Below, piece after piece: positions 40,101 to 46,289 of a stretch of 64,000 nucleotides of DNA. Position 1 is the first letter of the stretch, and each line of letters begins with the position of its first letter. Source of the DNA: Elephas maximus indicus (Eukaryota > Chordata > Mammalia > Proboscidea > Elephantidae); NCBI RefSeq assembly GCF_024166365.1, contig NC_064830.1:88902721-88966720 (forward strand). The letters are read 5' to 3'. The translations under genes were made by a program, and so were the position numbers. Under the pieces are notes generated by a model that saw only the letters and a list, made by a program, of their open reading frames with translations, was not told where the DNA came from and did not search any database.

Positions 40101-40158
40101 CCCCAGACAGGGACGACTCGGACTCGCTGTCGGAACCGGTGGTAAAAAAACGCGACAT
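10068..40158 (-). CDS. EIF3C: EIF3C, eukaryotic translation initiation factor 3 subunit c (20 coding exons)
   Basis: Core subunit of the cytosolic eIF3 complex, which binds the 40S ribosome and recruits eIF1, eIF5, the ternary complex and mRNA. Joining the 20 exons listed below gives an uninterrupted 913-codon frame from [15 protein letters not shown] to QQQSQTAY, the length I recall for the human protein. Residues 1 to about 300 are acidic and low complexity, with Ser-Asp/Glu runs typical of CK2 sites and a Lys-rich stretch near 265-285. The helical eIF3c N-terminal domain follows, then a C-terminal PCI domain (about 670-850) and a Gly/Tyr/Arg-rich tail (881-913). The start is fixed by the conserved N-terminus and a purine at -3. 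All introns are GT-AG with matching phases, so this is the functional intron-bearing gene and not a retrocopy. Homology is judged from memory; no search was run. Confidence 0.97.
10237..10399 (-). CDS. EIF3C: EIF3C coding exon 19 (residues 833-887)
   Basis: Encodes [20 protein letters not shown] through GTYGGYFR and the first base of Asp887. End of the PCI domain and start of the tail. Acceptor CACCCCATCAG, donor GAG then GTGAGTG. Confidence 0.96.
10499..10586 (-). CDS. EIF3C: EIF3C coding exon 18 (residues 803-832)
   Basis: Encodes [20 protein letters not shown] through INEELM, the winged-helix part of the PCI domain. Acceptor TCTCCCCAG, donor ATG then GTGAGGG. Confidence 0.96.
10700..10765 (-). 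CDS. EIF3C: EIF3C coding exon 17 (residues 781-803)
   Basis: 66-nt exon encoding [20 protein letters not shown] followed by I. PCI domain. Acceptor GCTCATGAACAG (poor pyrimidine tract), donor AG then GTAGGGT. Confidence 0.95.
10863..11022 (-). CDS. EIF3C: EIF3C coding exon 16 (residues 728-781)
   Basis: Encodes [20 protein letters not shown] through [10 protein letters not shown] plus two bases of Arg781. PCI domain. Acceptor CAATCTTTCAG, donor AG then GTGAGCA. Confidence 0.96.
11739..11905 (+). mobile_element. AfroSINE with perfect 12-bp target duplication
   Basis: TAGAACAGGGAT flanks the element at 11727-11738 and 11906-11917. It lies antisense to EIF3C in an intron. Confidence 0.95.
12680..12850 (+). 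mobile_element. MIR SINE
   Basis: cttaacttctctgtgcctcg, gtttcctcatcaggaaaaag and acctcacagggttatta match MIR order. Confidence 0.8.
13158..13521 (-). CDS. EIF3C: EIF3C coding exon 15 (residues 607-728), largest exon
   Basis: 364 nt encoding [20 protein letters not shown] through VGERQPLL and the first base of Gly728. It enters the PCI domain, the scaffold used for contacts in the eIF3 octamer. GC-rich compared with flanking DNA, which produces long antisense shadow ORFs on the plus strand. Acceptor TTGCCCTCAG, donor G then GTGAGTA. Confidence 0.97.
13570..14080 (+). mobile_element. L2 fragments (LINE2)
   Basis: The block at 13580-13720 (ctgctctctatggagcttaa, attctagggtgggggag) and the block at 13925-14080 (gaagagcattcca, gtgttccaggaacaag) resemble the L2 3' region. 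Related words recur at 15300-15490. Confidence 0.6.
14085..15120 (+). mobile_element. L1 3' end, split by an AfroSINE
   Basis: ORF2 terminus (tgctgagtgaaatcactcag, acaatctcacctatatt) passes into 3' UTR and resumes after the AfroSINE, ending at tattttcaccaaaaataaaa near 15100. A related 3' UTR lies at 56880-57150. Confidence 0.7.
14787..14945 (-). mobile_element. AfroSINE, short type
   Basis: Reverse-complement tail (gccgtcaagtcgattccgat) then head (taaccactacgcca). Intronic, same strand as EIF3C. Confidence 0.88.
15495..15775 (+). mobile_element. Younger L1 3' UTR end
   Basis: Matches the last 250 bp of the 3' UTR at 52937-53395, ending ctttcacttaaagtacaata and an A-rich tail. Confidence 0.7.
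15776..17760 (+). mobile_element. Old L1 ORF2 to 3' end
   Basis: Degraded reverse transcriptase region (tatgtgcagatgacatgact encodes the decayed Y-A-D-D site) through the C-terminal region (ttggtgggaatgtaaaaggg) to the 3' end. Many stops and frameshifts. Confidence 0.8.
17910..18115 (-). mobile_element. AfroSINE, long type, diverged
   Basis: Complement of the tail at 17925-17985 and the long-type middle (agaaacacatcaccaggcct) follow in order. Confidence 0.7.
18126..18282 (-). mobile_element. AfroSINE, short type
   Basis: agtcatagcgaccctatacg tail complement, ctttggttagct-like head, ending accactacgccaccagggct. Confidence 0.88.
18283..20006 (-). other. EIF3C: EIF3C 7.1 kb intron, non-SINE part
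   Basis: 18290-18385 resembles an L1 3' end with a run of ten G. 19456-19585 is an RTE 3' fragment. The remainder looks unique; no exon-like sequence was seen. Confidence 0.55.
19456..19585 (-). mobile_element. RTE LINE 3' fragment
   Basis: Reverse-complement RTE tail: gttgttagttgccttcaagt, tcacagtgaccttac, then aacaaaacactgtctggtcc as in the copy at 28021. Confidence 0.75.
20007..20443. mobile_element. MER2-like (TcMar-Tigger) DNA transposon
   Basis: Left end cagctgttccttgatatcca and right end tacggagagccagctg form inverted ends. The interior has the phrases gataccaaaatccacagatg and aaatcacctctagataactt. Flanking dinucleotides are CA on both sides where TA is expected. Confidence 0.75.
20614..20838 (-). 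CDS. EIF3C: EIF3C coding exon 14 (residues 532-606)
   Basis: Encodes [20 protein letters not shown] through IQHADPPVQ. 225 nt, phase 0. Acceptor CCTCCCCCAG, donor CAG then GTACAGT. Separated from the next exon by 7.1 kb. Confidence 0.96.
21077..21267 (-). CDS. EIF3C: EIF3C coding exon 13 (residues 468-531)
   Basis: Encodes [20 protein letters not shown] through TPPEGSSK. Acceptor CTCCCTGCCAG, donor AAAG then GTGAGTA. Follows a 1.0 kb intron carrying a MER5A-like fossil. Confidence 0.96.
21999..22165 (+). mobile_element. MER5A-like (hAT-Charlie) element
   Basis: cagtggttctcaaaatgtgg, tcacctgggaacttgttaga and ttactgaatcagaaactatg are diagnostic words of this family. In the EIF3C intron before exon 13. 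Confidence 0.85.
22273..22366 (-). CDS. EIF3C: EIF3C coding exon 12 (residues 437-468)
   Basis: Encodes [20 protein letters not shown] through TDPHSQ and the first base of Glu468. Acceptor TTGCTCTTCAG, donor AAG then GTGAGCC. Confidence 0.96.
22482..22607 (-). CDS. EIF3C: EIF3C coding exon 11 (residues 395-436)
   Basis: Encodes [20 protein letters not shown] through ENLHNVDQ. 126 nt, phase 0. Acceptor CTTGGCAG, donor CAG then GTAAAGG. Confidence 0.96.
22817..22958 (-). CDS. EIF3C: EIF3C coding exon 10 (residues 347-394)
   Basis: Encodes [20 protein letters not shown] and the segment to NPNLATYMK. Helical-repeat region. Acceptor TGTCCCTCTAG, donor AAG then GTGAGG. Confidence 0.96.
23207..23310 (-). 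CDS. EIF3C: EIF3C coding exon 9 (residues 313-347)
   Basis: Begins [20 protein letters not shown] and ends GKKGTD plus two bases of Arg347. Acceptor TTTGCCTAG, donor ATCG then GTAAGA. Start of the folded eIF3c core. Confidence 0.96.
23438..23597 (-). CDS. EIF3C: EIF3C coding exon 8 (residues 259-312)
   Basis: Encodes [20 protein letters not shown] and the basic then acidic stretch through [15 protein letters not shown]. Acceptor TCTCCTCACAG, donor AAG then GTGAGGA. This charged region links the disordered N-terminus to the folded domain. The codon for Met308 reads Val in human as I recall. Confidence 0.96.
24273..24435 (+). mobile_element. AfroSINE, short type
   Basis: Starts ggagccctagtagcccagtg and ends in gttggaaccgacttgacggc. 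Followed immediately by a second copy. Confidence 0.88.
24446..24612 (+). mobile_element. AfroSINE, long type, partial
   Basis: Lacks the first part of the head; has the long-type middle (gtatgcttcttttaagatta) and tail. Adjacent to the previous copy. Confidence 0.8.
25338..25392 (-). mobile_element. AfroSINE tail fragment
   Basis: Only the 3' end is present: aaaccaaacccgctgccgtc, tagtcgattctgact. Confidence 0.75.
25880..26052 (-). mobile_element. AfroSINE, short type
   Basis: Complete reverse-complement copy from the A-rich tail to taaccactatgccaccagc. Confidence 0.9.
27205..28018 (+). mobile_element. L1 3' end and L1-like interior
   Basis: 27205-27500 is an L1 terminus (ttatgctaagtgaaagaaac, ggttgtctgggaaggggcag, ttatatttcaataaagc). 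27500-28018 is A-rich and L1-like, with no intact frame. Confidence 0.65.
28021..30715 (-). mobile_element. RTE (BovB-clade) LINE, near full length, inactive
   Basis: Reading the minus strand: a DNase I-like endonuclease ([16 protein letters not shown] near 30690, [11 protein letters not shown] near 30410), then reverse transcriptase. The catalytic motif reads [11 protein letters not shown] (near 28800) instead of YADD. The C-terminus ([20 protein letters not shown]) and the short repeat tail follow. At least six frame breaks. Lies in sense orientation within the EIF3C intron. The intact relative encodes an endonuclease/reverse transcriptase for target-primed insertion. Confidence 0.9.
32215..34112 (+). 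mobile_element. ERV LTR A with leader, interrupted by LTR B
   Basis: Plus-strand LTR with repeated ATGCAAATAAGGT words at its start. It runs to about 33048 and resumes near 33950 with its last part (ccataactgtgagtatga), then a PBS-like TGGTGTCAG at 34064-34072 and a short leader. That PBS word resembles the tRNA-Leu type of ERVL. No gag, pol or env frame is present, so it is a non-coding relic. Confidence 0.7.
33050..33905 (-). mobile_element. ERV LTR B with leader, inverted and nested in LTR A
   Basis: On the minus strand it reads the LTR start (gcaaataaggtgtatggaac, 33890) through the AATAAA region (near 33290) to the PBS-like complement at 33183-33191 and about 130 bp of leader. It is the same family as LTR A and the copy at 50640. 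No coding frame. Confidence 0.7.
36030..36420 (-). mobile_element. MIR-like fragments
   Basis: Two blocks carry MIR-like complements: gttaagtaacttacccaaag (36067) and aggttaagtaacttgtccag (36360), the latter preceded by attacagatgagaaa-like words. Confidence 0.65.
36661..36788 (-). CDS. EIF3C: EIF3C coding exon 7 (residues 217-259)
   Basis: Nearly all Asp, Glu and Ser up to the EEEEGK run, then [10 protein letters not shown]. The acceptor has G at -3 (CTCTGAG), a less favoured base. 128 nt is not a multiple of three, so skipping it would shift the frame. Its donor (AA then GTAAGA) opens the 13.1 kb repeat-filled intron. Confidence 0.94.
37158..37267 (-). CDS. EIF3C: EIF3C coding exon 6 (residues 180-216)
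   Basis: Encodes [20 protein letters not shown] and on to RKFLKKLE, with a GAT/GAG-rich acidic run. Acceptor TCTCACCAG, donor GAG then GTAAGAG. Confidence 0.95.
37399..37453 (-). CDS. EIF3C: EIF3C coding exon 5 (residues 162-180)
   Basis: Short 55-nt exon encoding [18 protein letters not shown] and the first base of Gly180. Acidic linker. Acceptor CTGTCCAG, donor GAAG then GTGAGAGG. Confidence 0.95.
37635..37760 (-). CDS. EIF3C: EIF3C coding exon 4 (residues 120-161)
   Basis: Begins [19 protein letters not shown] and ends at [10 protein letters not shown]. 126 nt, phase 0 at both ends. Lys-rich helical segment preceding the acidic linker. Confidence 0.96.
38199..38388 (-). CDS. EIF3C: EIF3C coding exon 3 (residues 56-119)
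   Basis: Encodes the conserved [16 protein letters not shown] helix and the segment through [10 protein letters not shown]. Acceptor CCAATTCAG, donor GAG then GTGTGA (a weaker donor). The exon ends on a codon boundary. Confidence 0.96.
38521..38586 (-). CDS. EIF3C: EIF3C coding exon 2 (residues 34-56)
   Basis: Acceptor TTTTAAACAG, donor GTGAGACT. Encodes [20 protein letters not shown] followed by K and a split R. Residue 35 is Ala, where I recall Pro in human. It follows a 1471-nt intron. Confidence 0.95.
38587..40057 (-). other. EIF3C: EIF3C intron between coding exons 1 and 2
   Basis: 1471 nt. Contains a long-type AfroSINE (39238-39440). Its exon-1-proximal 350 nt belong to the CpG island. 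38600-39230 shows nothing assignable. Confidence 0.8.
39238..39440 (-). mobile_element. AfroSINE, long type
   Basis: aaaccaaacccgttgccgtg tail complement, then agaagcagatcgccagacct middle module and decayed head. Confidence 0.82.
40058..40158 (-). CDS. EIF3C: EIF3C coding exon 1 (residues 1-34)
   Basis: Contains the start codon at 40156-40158 in the context GTCGCCATGT. It encodes the Ser/Glu-rich N-terminus and ends after two bases of the Gln34 codon at donor GTGAGTG. In the family this N-terminal segment contacts eIF1 and eIF5 and is phosphorylated by CK2 at acidic Ser sites. The 10 nt before the ATG (40159-40168) are 5' UTR of the same exon. Confidence 0.95.
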
Positions 40159-40253
40159 GGCGACCACGCTGAGGAGAGAGCCGGAGAGCCGGAGCGTCAC
40201 GGGCCACGAGAAGGGTCCGGGCCGCCACCTCCCGACTCCCCCCCACCACTCAC

Positions 40254-40380
40254 CGTCCCCAGACGTACCCCAACCTGGGCTCCCCTCCTGGAAACACGAG
40301 ACCCAACAAACAGCGACCGGCTGAAGTCGCGAGTCACCGCGATGCCGAAACGGCGCAAACGCGGACAGAGAGGAATAAGG
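40254..40380 (-). other. EIF3C: EIF3C probable non-coding first exon (5' UTR)
   Basis: The ATG exon begins 10 nt upstream of the ATG at a good acceptor (CTCTCTCCTCAG, exon from 40168). Just upstream a strong donor (GACG then GTGAGTGG) ends an exon at 40254, so the first intron is only 85 nt (40169-40253). No ATG lies between about 40380 and the donor, so no upstream ORF is expected. The transcription start is not visible. A pyrimidine-rich stretch (TTCCTCTCTGTCC, near 40363-40376 on the minus strand) would suit a TOP-like start. The upstream boundary is approximate. Confidence 0.65.
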
Positions 40381-40649
40381 CGGGACCCTTGCGTCACTTC
40401 CGGGAAGCGACGCCAAACCACACTGGATAACTACAACTCCCAGTGGTCTTCGCGCCGCAGAGGGGGCGGGGACAGGCTCAGTGATAGGGCTCTGAAACCT
40501 GAGTAGAAGGGGCTGTGTTTGCTGCGAAGTCACTAGAGCCCGCCGGTCATTGGCGTCTTATTTAGAAGTACAGGGACACCTGGTCCTCAGCCTTGAACTA
40601 CAGAATCACAATCTCAGGACCAGTAGTTTACTTTTTTAAAGAGCCCACG

Positions 40650-41120
40650 TGATGTTTTGTACCTACTGCTTAGTAGTACAAGCTTCCAGTCAGACTCTTG
40701 GGATTCGAATCCCAGCTCCGCCACTTACTTGTTGTGTGAACTTCGGAAATTTTCTTAACCTCTCTATGCTTCCGTCTTCCCAAGCTGTACAATAAAGTCA
40801 TTAATAGCACCTGCGTCATGGGGGTGTTATGTGAATTAAATGACCTGAAACGTGAGAAGCAAGGATAGCGCCTCGTACAAAATAAACATAAAATAAATAT
40901 TAGCTATGAGTCGGAATCGATTCGACGACACTGGATTTGGTTTTTTGATTTAGTATTCACTCATTCCACAAATATTTTTTACTGAGCATTTATTATGAAC
41001 CAACCGTGTCCTAGGCATTGGCTATAGCAGTGAACAAAACAGACAAGGTTCCAGATTTCACAAAGCCCACGTTCTGCTAGAGTGACATAATTAATAACTA
41101 AACAAAAGATAATTCCGGGT
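40650..41120 (+). mobile_element. MIR, AfroSINE tail and L2 fragments upstream of EIF3C
   Basis: 40660-40890 is MIR (cgaatcccagctccgccact, aatttt-cttaacctctctat, ttatgtgaattaaatgacct). 40904-40943 is an AfroSINE tail only. 40955-41100 is an L2 3' end (cacaaatattttttactgag, gcattggctatagcagtgaa). Confidence 0.7.
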
Positions 41121-41125
41121 AGTAA

Positions 41126-41335
41126 TAAGCACCATACCCATTGCTGTGCGGTTGATTCCGACTTATAGTGATCTTTTTTTGTATAAGACACAGTAGAACT
41201 GTCCCCATAGGGTTTCCAAGGCTGTAAATCTTTCCTGAAGCAGACTGTCCCGTCTTTCTCCCGCGGAGCAGCTGATGGGTTTGAGCTGCCTTCATTTCCG
41301 TTTGCAGCTCAGTGCTTAAGCACTGCAAGACCAGA
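41126..41335 (-). mobile_element. AfroSINE, long type
   Basis: Reverse-complement tail with a T-run insertion, long-type middle (ctgaagcagactgtcccgtc) and decayed head. Confidence 0.78.
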
Positions 41336-41379
41336 GTAAACATCATAAAAACGTTAAAGTGACTGGTTAGAGAGGAAGA

Positions 41380-41700
41380 TTATTTTGAATAGAGAGATTA
41401 GGGCCTCCCTGAAAAGGTGACATTTGAGCTGAGATCCAAATGACAAGAAGGAAGGAGCCATGAGGAAGATCTTCTAGGGAAAGAGCTTTTCCAAAAGTAG
41501 GGAGCTGCAAATGCAAAAGCCCTGAGGCAGAAATGAGTTTGGCCTTATTCTAGTAATACAGAGTAGGCCAGTGTGCTATCACCAAGGTGAGTAAAGTATT
41601 AGGAGTAGTAAGGCAGGCAATACCAGATCATGCAGGTCATTGTAGGCCCTGATGAAACCTGTGGATTTAAATTTAAGTGATCTGGGGAAGCTGTCAGCTG
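41380..41700 (+). mobile_element. L2 fragment
   Basis: aaggtgacatttgagctgag, gaaggagccatgaggaagat and gcaaaagccctgaggcagaa match the L2 region also seen at 13.9 kb. 41700-42270 is unassigned, with a CT-rich run at 41940-42030. Confidence 0.65.
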
Positions 41701-42280
41701 GGGTTTTAGCAGGGCAGGGACCGTTTTACTTTGTTAAAGGTGGTCTCACCACTGTGCCTGGCCTGAGGCCCAGTGCTCCACTGAAAGAAAAGAGGGAATT
41801 AGCAGATTGAGGTAGGAGAAAGGGGCCACTTCCAGTAGAGGGAACCTCATGAACAAAGTCCTGAAGGCAGAAAACCTCGGGGCACATTCTGTGGCTAGTG
41901 TAGAATGTGACAGGTCTTCACACACCCTTGTCTGTCACCCTGTTCTCTCTTCTCTCTCCTTTTTCTATAGTCTCTTCTCTGTCTCTCTTTCTCTCTCATT
42001 CACTCTGTCTTTCTCTCCCCTGCCCTACAGATGCACTCAGTTCTGACATCAATCCCATCATCTCCCGAAACAGTAATGGAAGGCACTGAAATTGCCAAGG
42101 GAGCCTAAGAGTAAAGGCTAAAGTAGGTTGAGCGTGACCAGCAACATCAAAGGCAGTGAAGATGAAGGAACGCAAATTCACCCTAAAGAAACAGCTACTG
42201 ATTTCAGAGTGATTTCTTGCTCTTCCCAAGACCCTGATCATTTGCAAAGGAAAAATCATATCAAACACTTTGCTTTTTAA

Positions 42281-43161
42281 AAAAATTTTTTTGTGCTTTT
42301 AATGAAAGTTTACAAATCAAGTCAGTCTCTCACACAAAAACTTACATACACCTTGCTACATACTCCCAATTGCTCTCCCCCTAATGAGACAGCCCGCTCC
42401 CTCCCTCCACTCTCTCTTTTTGTATCCATTTCACCAGCTTCTAACCCCCTCCACCCTCTCATCTCCCCTCCAGGCAGGAGATGCCAACATAGTCTCAAAT
42501 GTCCACCTGATCCGAAAAGCTCACTCCTCACCAGCATCCCTCTCCAACCCATTGTCCAGTCCAATCCATGTCTGAAGAGTTGGCTTTGGGAATGGTTCCT
42601 GTCCTGGGCCAACAGAAGGTCTGGGGGCCGTGACCACCGGGGTCCTTCTAGTCTCAGTCAGACCATTAAGTCTGGTCTTATGAGAATTTGGGGTCTGCAT
42701 CCCACTGCTCTCCTGCTCCCCCAGGGGTTCTCTGTTGTGTTTCCTGTCAGGGCAGTCATCGGTTGTAGCCGGGCACCATCTAGTTCTTCTGGTCTCAGGA
42801 TGATGTAGTCGCTGGTTCATGCGGCCCTTTCTGTCTCTTGGGCTCGTAATCACCTTGTGTCCTTGGTGTTCTTCATTCTCCTTTGATCCAGGTGGGTTGA
42901 GACCAATCGATGCATCTTAGATGGCTGCTTGCTAGCATTTAAGACCCCAGATGCTACTCTTCGAAGTGGGACGCAGAATGTTTTCTTAATAGATTTTACT
43001 ATGCCAATTGACTTAGATGTCCCCTGAAACCATGGTCCCCAGACCCCTGCCCCTGCTACGCTGGCCTTCGAAGCATTCAGTTTATTCAGGAAACTTCTTT
43101 GCTTTTGGTTTAGTCCAGTTGTGCTGACCTTGCCTGTATTGTGTGTTGTCTTTCCCAACTC
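42281..43161 (-). mobile_element. Younger L1: 3' UTR-only insertion with 10-bp target duplication
   Basis: TGCTTTTTAA lies at 42271-42280 and 43162-43171. Between them is the 3' UTR only, in reverse orientation, so the copy was truncated before ORF2. Confidence 0.88.
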
Positions 43162-43171
43162 TGCTTTTTAA

Positions 43172-43707
43172 TAATCCTTTATTAAGTAACTACTACAAAT
43201 TTCAAATTAACGCAGAGGGATTTTTAGCAAAGTTTTTATTTAAGTATAACATAGATTCAGATGCGTGACAGACCATAGGTGACTAGCTTGATGGATTTTC
43301 ACTCAGTGAACACATCTGTGTAACCAGGGCCCACATCAAGAAACAGAACGTGACCAGGCCCTGCCCCCAAAGCTCCCTTCTTACACAACATTCCAGTCAC
43401 TACCCAGCAGGCTTCTTAAAATAAAATATTGTGAAATATTTCAAACATTGAGACAAAAATAAAGAATATTCTAATGAACGTGTACCCACAATCTCACACG
43501 GTCAAAACTTAAGATGATACCACATAAATATTTGCTGCAACCCTTTCGTTTTTTTAGGAAAGAAAAATTAAAAATACACTTGGAGCATCCTAGGTAAATG
43601 GAGGTCTTAATGAACAAAGTTCACTATACATTCACAAAATCTTTAAATCATCTAGAATGTACCAGGTTCTTTTATATGGATGGTCTCTATTTTTTAAATA
43701 ATGGTAT
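43172..43707 (-). mobile_element. Old L1 3' UTR fragments
   Basis: ttgatggattttcactcagt and catcaagaaacagaacgtga are words of old L1 3' ends. The remainder to 43707 is weaker. Confidence 0.5.
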
Positions 43708-46285
43708 TGTTAGGTGCCCTCAAGTTGGTTCTGACTCATAGTGACCTTATGTATGACAAAACGAAACACTGCTCAGTCCCGCACTATCCTGGTGATCATT
43801 GTTATGCTTGAGCTCATTGTTGCAGCCACTGTGTCAATCCATCTCATTGAGGGTTTTCCTCTTTTTCGCTGACCTCCTTTACCAAGGATGATATTCTTCT
43901 CTAGGAATCAGTCCCTCCCGATAACATGTCCAAAGTGCGTGAGACAAGTCTTGCCATCCTCTCTTCTAATAAGCATTCTGATTGTACTTCCAAGACAAAT
44001 TTGTTCTTCTGGCAGTCCATGGTATACTCAATATTCTTCACCAACACCATAATTCAAAGGCATCAATTCTTCGGTCTTCCTCATTCATTGTCCAGCTTTC
44101 CCACACATGTGAGGCAATTGAAAACATCACGGCTTGGGTTAGGCACACACACCTTAGTCCTTAAAGTGACATCTTTGCTTTTTAACACTTCAAAGAGGTT
44201 TTTTTACAGCAGATTTGCCCGGTGCAATGCATCGTTTGATTTCTTGACTGCTGCTTCCATGGGCGTTCACTGTGGATACAAGTAAAATGAAATCCTTGAC
44301 AACTTCAATATTTTCTCCGTTTATCCTGACGTTGGAGCCCTGGTGGCACAGTGGTTAAGGGCTCAGCTACCAGCCAAAAGACTGGCAGTTCAAATCCAAT
44401 AGGTGCTCCTTGGAAACCCTATGGGGCAGTCTACTCTGTTCTATAGGGTCACTATGAGTTGGAATCAACTCAATGGCAATGGGTTTAGTTTGGTTTTGGT
44501 TGTCATGATGCTGCTTATTGGTACAGTTATGAGCATTTTTGTTTTCTTTATGTTAAGGTATAATCCGTACTGCGGGCTGTAGTCTTTGATCTTCATCAGT
44601 AAGTGCTTCAAGCCCTCCTCACTTTAAGTAAGCAAAGTTGTGTCACCTGCATATCACAGGTTGTTAATGAGTCTTCCTCCAATCCTGATGCCACGTTCTT
44701 CTTCGTATAGTCCAGCTTCACAGATTATTTGCTCAACAGATTGAATTAGCATGGTGAAAGGACACAACCCTGGAGAACACCTTCCTTGATTTTAAACCAT
44801 GCAGTATCCCTTTGTCCTGTTGGAACAACTGCCTCTTAGTCTAAGTACAGGTTCCTCATGAGCACAACTAAGTGTTCTGGAATTCCCATCCTTCACAATG
44901 TTATCCATACTTTATGATCCACATAGCTGAATGTCTTTGCACAGTCAATAAAACACAGGTAAACCTCTTTCTGGTATTCTCTGCTTTCAGACAAGATCTA
45001 TCCAACATCAGCAGTGATGTCCCTCATTCCATGTCCTCTTCTGAATCCGACTTGAATTCCTGACAGTTCCTTGTTGATGTACTGCTGCAACCACTTTTGA
45101 ATGATCTTCAGTAAAGTTTTTCTTGTGTGCGATATTAATGATGTTGTTCAATTATTTCTGTGTTCTGCTGGATCACCTCTCTTTGGAATGGGTACAAATA
45201 CAAATCTGTTCCAGTCAGTTGCCCAGGTAGCTGTCTTCCAAATTTCTTGGCATAGCTGAGTGGGTACCTCCAGCACTGCATCCATTTGTTCAAACATCTC
45301 AATTGGTATTCTGTCAGTTCCTGGAGCCTTGTTTTTTTGCCAATGCCTTCAGTGCAGCTTGGACTTTCTTCCTGCTTGATCATAGGCCACCTCTTGAAAG
45401 GGTTGCATATGGACCAATTCTTTTTGGTACAGTGACTCTGTGTATTCCTTCCATCTTCTTTTGATGCTTCCTGCATCGTTCAGTATTTTGCCCATGGAAT
45501 CCTTCAATATTGCAACTCAAGGCTTGCATTTTCTCTTCAGTTCTTTCAGCTTGAGAAATGCCAAGCATGATCTTCCCTTTTGGTTTTCTAACTCTTTGCG
45601 CATTTCATCATAATACTTTACTTCATCCTCTCAATCCACCCTTTAAAATCTTCTGTTCAGCTCTTTTACTTTATCATTTCTTGCTTTTGCTTTAGCTTCT
45701 TTACATTCAAGAGCAAGTTTTAAGGTATCTTCTGACATCCATTTTGCTCGGTCTTTTCTTTCTTTCCTGTCTTTTTAATGATCTCTTGCTTTCTTCACAT
45801 ATGATGTCATTGATGTCATTCCACAGCTCGTCTGGTCTTCAGTCATAACTGTTTGATGAGTCGAATCTATTCTTGCTATGGTCTCTAAATTCAGGTGGAA
45901 TAAACTCAAGGTCATGCTTTGGCTCTGGTGGACTCGTTCTAATTTCCTCCAGCTTCAGGCTGAACTTGCATATGAGCAATTGATTGTCTGTTCCACAGTA
46001 GGCCCTTGGCCTTGTTCTGACTGATGATATTGAGCTCTTCCATCAACTCTTTCCACAGATGTGGTCAATTTGATTCCTGTGTATTCTATCTAGTGAGGTC
46101 CATGTGTTTAGTCACTGTTTATGTTGTTGAAAAAGGTATTTGCAATAAAGAAGTTTTTGGTCTTGCAAAATTCTATCATGCGATCTCCAAAGCTGTATTT
46201 TATGACTACTGTTCCTTCTCCTTTGTTTCCATCTTTCGAATTCCAATTACCAGTAATTATCAATGCATCTTGATTGGATGTTTGA
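43708..46285 (-). mobile_element. RTE LINE, 5'-truncated, carrying an AfroSINE
   Basis: Same order as the copy at 28021 on the minus strand, from tail through reverse transcriptase to the end of the endonuclease (ITGNWNSKDGN at 46240). Many breaks. An AfroSINE at 44334-44502 splits it. Abuts an L1 at 46286. Confidence 0.85.
44334..44502 (+). mobile_element. AfroSINE inserted in RTE
   Basis: Starts ggagccctggtggcacagtg; the RTE text continues on both sides with a decayed duplication (tcctgacgtt and tcatgatgct). Confidence 0.88.
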
Positions 46286-46289
46286 TCAC

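Larger units (their letters stand above)
39700..40520 (-). promoter_or_regulatory. EIF3C: EIF3C CpG-rich promoter with ETS and ZNF143/THAP11-type motifs
   Basis: CpGs are frequent here and rare elsewhere in the window. Just upstream of the non-coding exon is ACTTCCGG (40396-40403), a GABPA/ETS consensus. About 30 nt further is ACTACAACTCCCAGTGG (40430-40446), close to the SBS motif bound by ZNF143 and THAP11. No TATA box is evident. This arrangement is typical of housekeeping and translation-factor promoters. Divergent transcription is possible but no gene is visible on the other side. Confidence 0.7.

Noticed and set aside
40054..40533. 159-codon minus-strand ORF starting upstream of the EIF3C ATG
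   Set aside because: It reads through the non-coding exon and the 85-nt intron. Only its last 34 codons are EIF3C; the upstream part has no conserved character.
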